A stretch of 50,291 nucleotides of DNA from assembly GCF_001598455.1 (NCBI RefSeq), contig NZ_BCYZ01000030.1, positions 1 to 50,291 on the forward strand. The letters run 5' to 3'. A model generated the notes under the pieces. The model had not been told where the DNA came from. It was given only the letters and a program-made list of their open reading frames with translations, and made no database searches. The stretch is from Sphingomonas pruni NBRC 15498 (GTDB lineage Bacteria > Pseudomonadota > Alphaproteobacteria > Sphingomonadales > Sphingomonadaceae). Positions 49,343-50,291 of this stretch are shown here, piece by piece (positions within the stretch are counted from its first letter, which is position 1; each line of letters opens with the position of its first letter). The position numbers and the translations under genes were made by a program.

Positions 49343-50161
49343 GTGGCCAGTTCATCCGTCGCCCCTCTTCTCTCTCCGGTCGGCGAAGTGCTGCGCGAAT
49401 GGCGCGGTGCGCGGCGTATGAGCCAGCTCGACCTCTCGCTCGATACTGGCATTTCGACACGACATCTCAGCTGCATCGAGACCGGCAAGGCGCGTGCGAG
49501 CCGCGAGATGGTCGCGCGCCTCGCCGACGCGCTCGACATGCCGTTGCGCGACCGCAACGCGCTGCTCCGCGCGGCGGGCTATGCCGCGATTCATCCCGAA
49601 AGCGCGCTGGCGGCCCCCGCGCTCGATCGTGTCCGCAGGGCGATCGACCTGATCCTGGCACATCAGGAACCCTATCCCGCTTTCGTCATCAGCCGGCATT
49701 GGGAAGTGCTGGAGGTCAATCAGGCGGCGATCCGGATGAACAAACTGTTGCTCGGAGATTGGCAAAGTGCGCACAGCAACCTGATCCACCAATTGTTCGA
49801 TCCCAACGACTTCCGTCAGGTTATTCTCAACTGGCCCGAGGTCGCGCGGCGGTTTGTGCGGCACCTGCACGACGATCTCGCCGCAAATCCCACCGACCGC
49901 CGCACGCGGGCGCTGCTCGATGCCGCGTTGTCATATCCCGGCGTACCCCAGCGTTGGCAGCTCGGCGACGCCGACGAAGATGGCGACCCGATCGTGACCT
50001 TCACCTTCGCCAGCCCGCGCGGCGAGCTGCGCTTCTTCGAGACGATCACCACCTTCGCCGCGCCGCATGACGTGACGCTGGACGAAATCCGCATCGACTG
50101 CACCTTCCCGGCCGACGAGCACACTGCCGCAGTGTGCGCCGAGCTGGCGCGGCAGGGCTGA
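49343..50161 (+). CDS. XRE-family regulator with MmyB-like ligand-binding domain
   Basis: A 272-residue regulator. The N-terminal HTH is VLREWRGARRMSQLDLSLDT followed by STRHLSCIETGKARASREMV; the C-terminal part (YPAFVISRHWEVLEVNQAAIRM, then LIHQLFDPNDFRQVILNWPEV) is the MmyB-like/PAS-type ligand-binding domain thought to bind fatty acids or related compounds. GTG start at 49343 with AGGA upstream. It stands alone after dapE, 93 bp apart; its target genes cannot be inferred. Confidence 0.87.
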   Translation: MASSSVAPLLSPVGEVLREWRGARRMSQLDLSLDTGISTRHLSCIETGKARASREMVARLADALDMPLRDRNALLRAAGYAAIHPESALAAPALDRVRRAIDLILAHQEPYPAFVISRHWEVLEVNQAAIRMNKLLLGDWQSAHSNLIHQLFDPNDFRQVILNWPEVARRFVRHLHDDLAANPTDRRTRALLDAALSYPGVPQRWQLGDADEDGDPIVTFTFASPRGELRFFETITTFAAPHDVTLDEIRIDCTFPADEHTAAVCAELARQG

Positions 50162-50202
50162 GCGGGTCATTTTTTACAGGCCGCGGGTAGGCTAATTTCA
50201 AT

Positions 50203-50222
50203 CCTCCCCCGCAAGGGGGAGG
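50203..50222. terminator. Hairpin after the XRE gene, part of a GC-rich repeat
   Basis: CCTCCCCC and GGGGGAGG pair around a GCAA loop, 41 bp past the stop. The following stretch to about 50250 repeats the GGAGGGGGAGG theme typical of dispersed sphingomonad intergenic repeats. It could terminate the XRE transcript. Confidence 0.55.
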
Positions 50223-50278
50223 TGGCGCCGAAGGCGACGGAGGGGGAGGACGGCGGCACATTACCCGTCGTGCTTCCG

Positions 50279-50291
50279 CCCCCCCCCCCCC
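50279..50291. other. 13-nt C homopolymer at the window end
   Basis: The sequence ends in a run of 13 C. Such runs are unusual inside genes of this genome type and, at the very end, are more likely a contig-end or base-calling artefact than biology. Confidence 0.5.

Noticed and set aside
1..50291. CRISPR array, prophage, complete insertion sequence or replication origin
   Set aside because: I saw no regularly spaced repeats, phage or transposase genes, and no cluster of DnaA boxes; rpmH is not next to dnaA here.

Overview
The window looks like chromosome of a GC-rich alphaproteobacterium of the Sphingomonas type. This rests on gene content (a maltodextrin locus built on a TonB-dependent receptor, a rpmH-rnpA-yidD-yidC-engB block, a tandem KaiC-like ATPase and hybrid kinase, paired DUF805 genes), on consistently G/C third codon positions, and on short GC-rich palindromes of the kind sphingomonads carry between genes. 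I recognise no complete insertion sequence, prophage or CRISPR array. No gene is cut by either window end; both ends lie in GC-rich palindromic sequence and the right end finishes in a run of 13 C.

Layout. 1-9.4 kb: lipid and redox genes (acyl-CoA dehydrogenase, SDR plus GST, acyl-CoA ligase plus thioesterase), an AlkD-type DNA glycosylase with a GFA protein, an ArsR/SRPBCC pair, a TetA-like exporter and a secreted EF-hand protein. 9.5-11.7 kb: an OmpR/EnvZ-type two-component system. 11.6-23.7 kb: a maltodextrin/starch utilisation locus. A LacI-type regulator and a sugar MFS permease face away from a secreted GH13 enzyme, a TonB-dependent receptor, a flavin-dependent halogenase-like protein, a second secreted GH13 amylase and a GH13 alpha-glucosidase. 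A 15-bp sequence with an ATACGTAT core occurs once before the first amylase and, inverted, once before the receptor; it is the obvious candidate operator for the LacI protein. 23.8 kb: tRNA-Leu(CAA). 24.2-31.4 kb: an OprB-like porin, a 228-bp element with inverted-repeat ends, a cyclic-di-GMP group (CHASE4-GGDEF-EAL protein, single-domain receiver, PilZ protein) and two DUF805 membrane proteins preceded by a 48-codon ORF. 31.5-36.3 kb: comM and the rpmH-rnpA-yidD-yidC-engB block, in which the rnpA frame stays open through all of rpmH. 36.4-50.2 kb: M28 peptidase, MDR dehydrogenase, KaiC-like ATPase with a hybrid histidine kinase, GST, globin, Pit-type phosphate transporter with an in-frame NUDIX-DUF47 fusion, a cupin gene with an apparent +1 frameshift, dapE and an XRE/MmyB-type regulator.

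How the genes work together. In the sugar locus the receptor should import maltodextrins across the outer membrane, the secreted GH13 enzymes shorten them in the periplasm or outside, the MFS permease carries them inward and the alpha-glucosidase releases glucose; the halogenase-like protein has no obvious role there. The phosphate group pairs a Pit permease with its usual DUF47 partner. The main points for a second look are the rpmH/rnpA overlap, the halogenase inside the starch operon, the KaiC/kinase pair, the NUDIX-DUF47 fusion, the cupin frameshift, the nested inverted-repeat element and the operator-like palindrome lying on the ArsR start codon.
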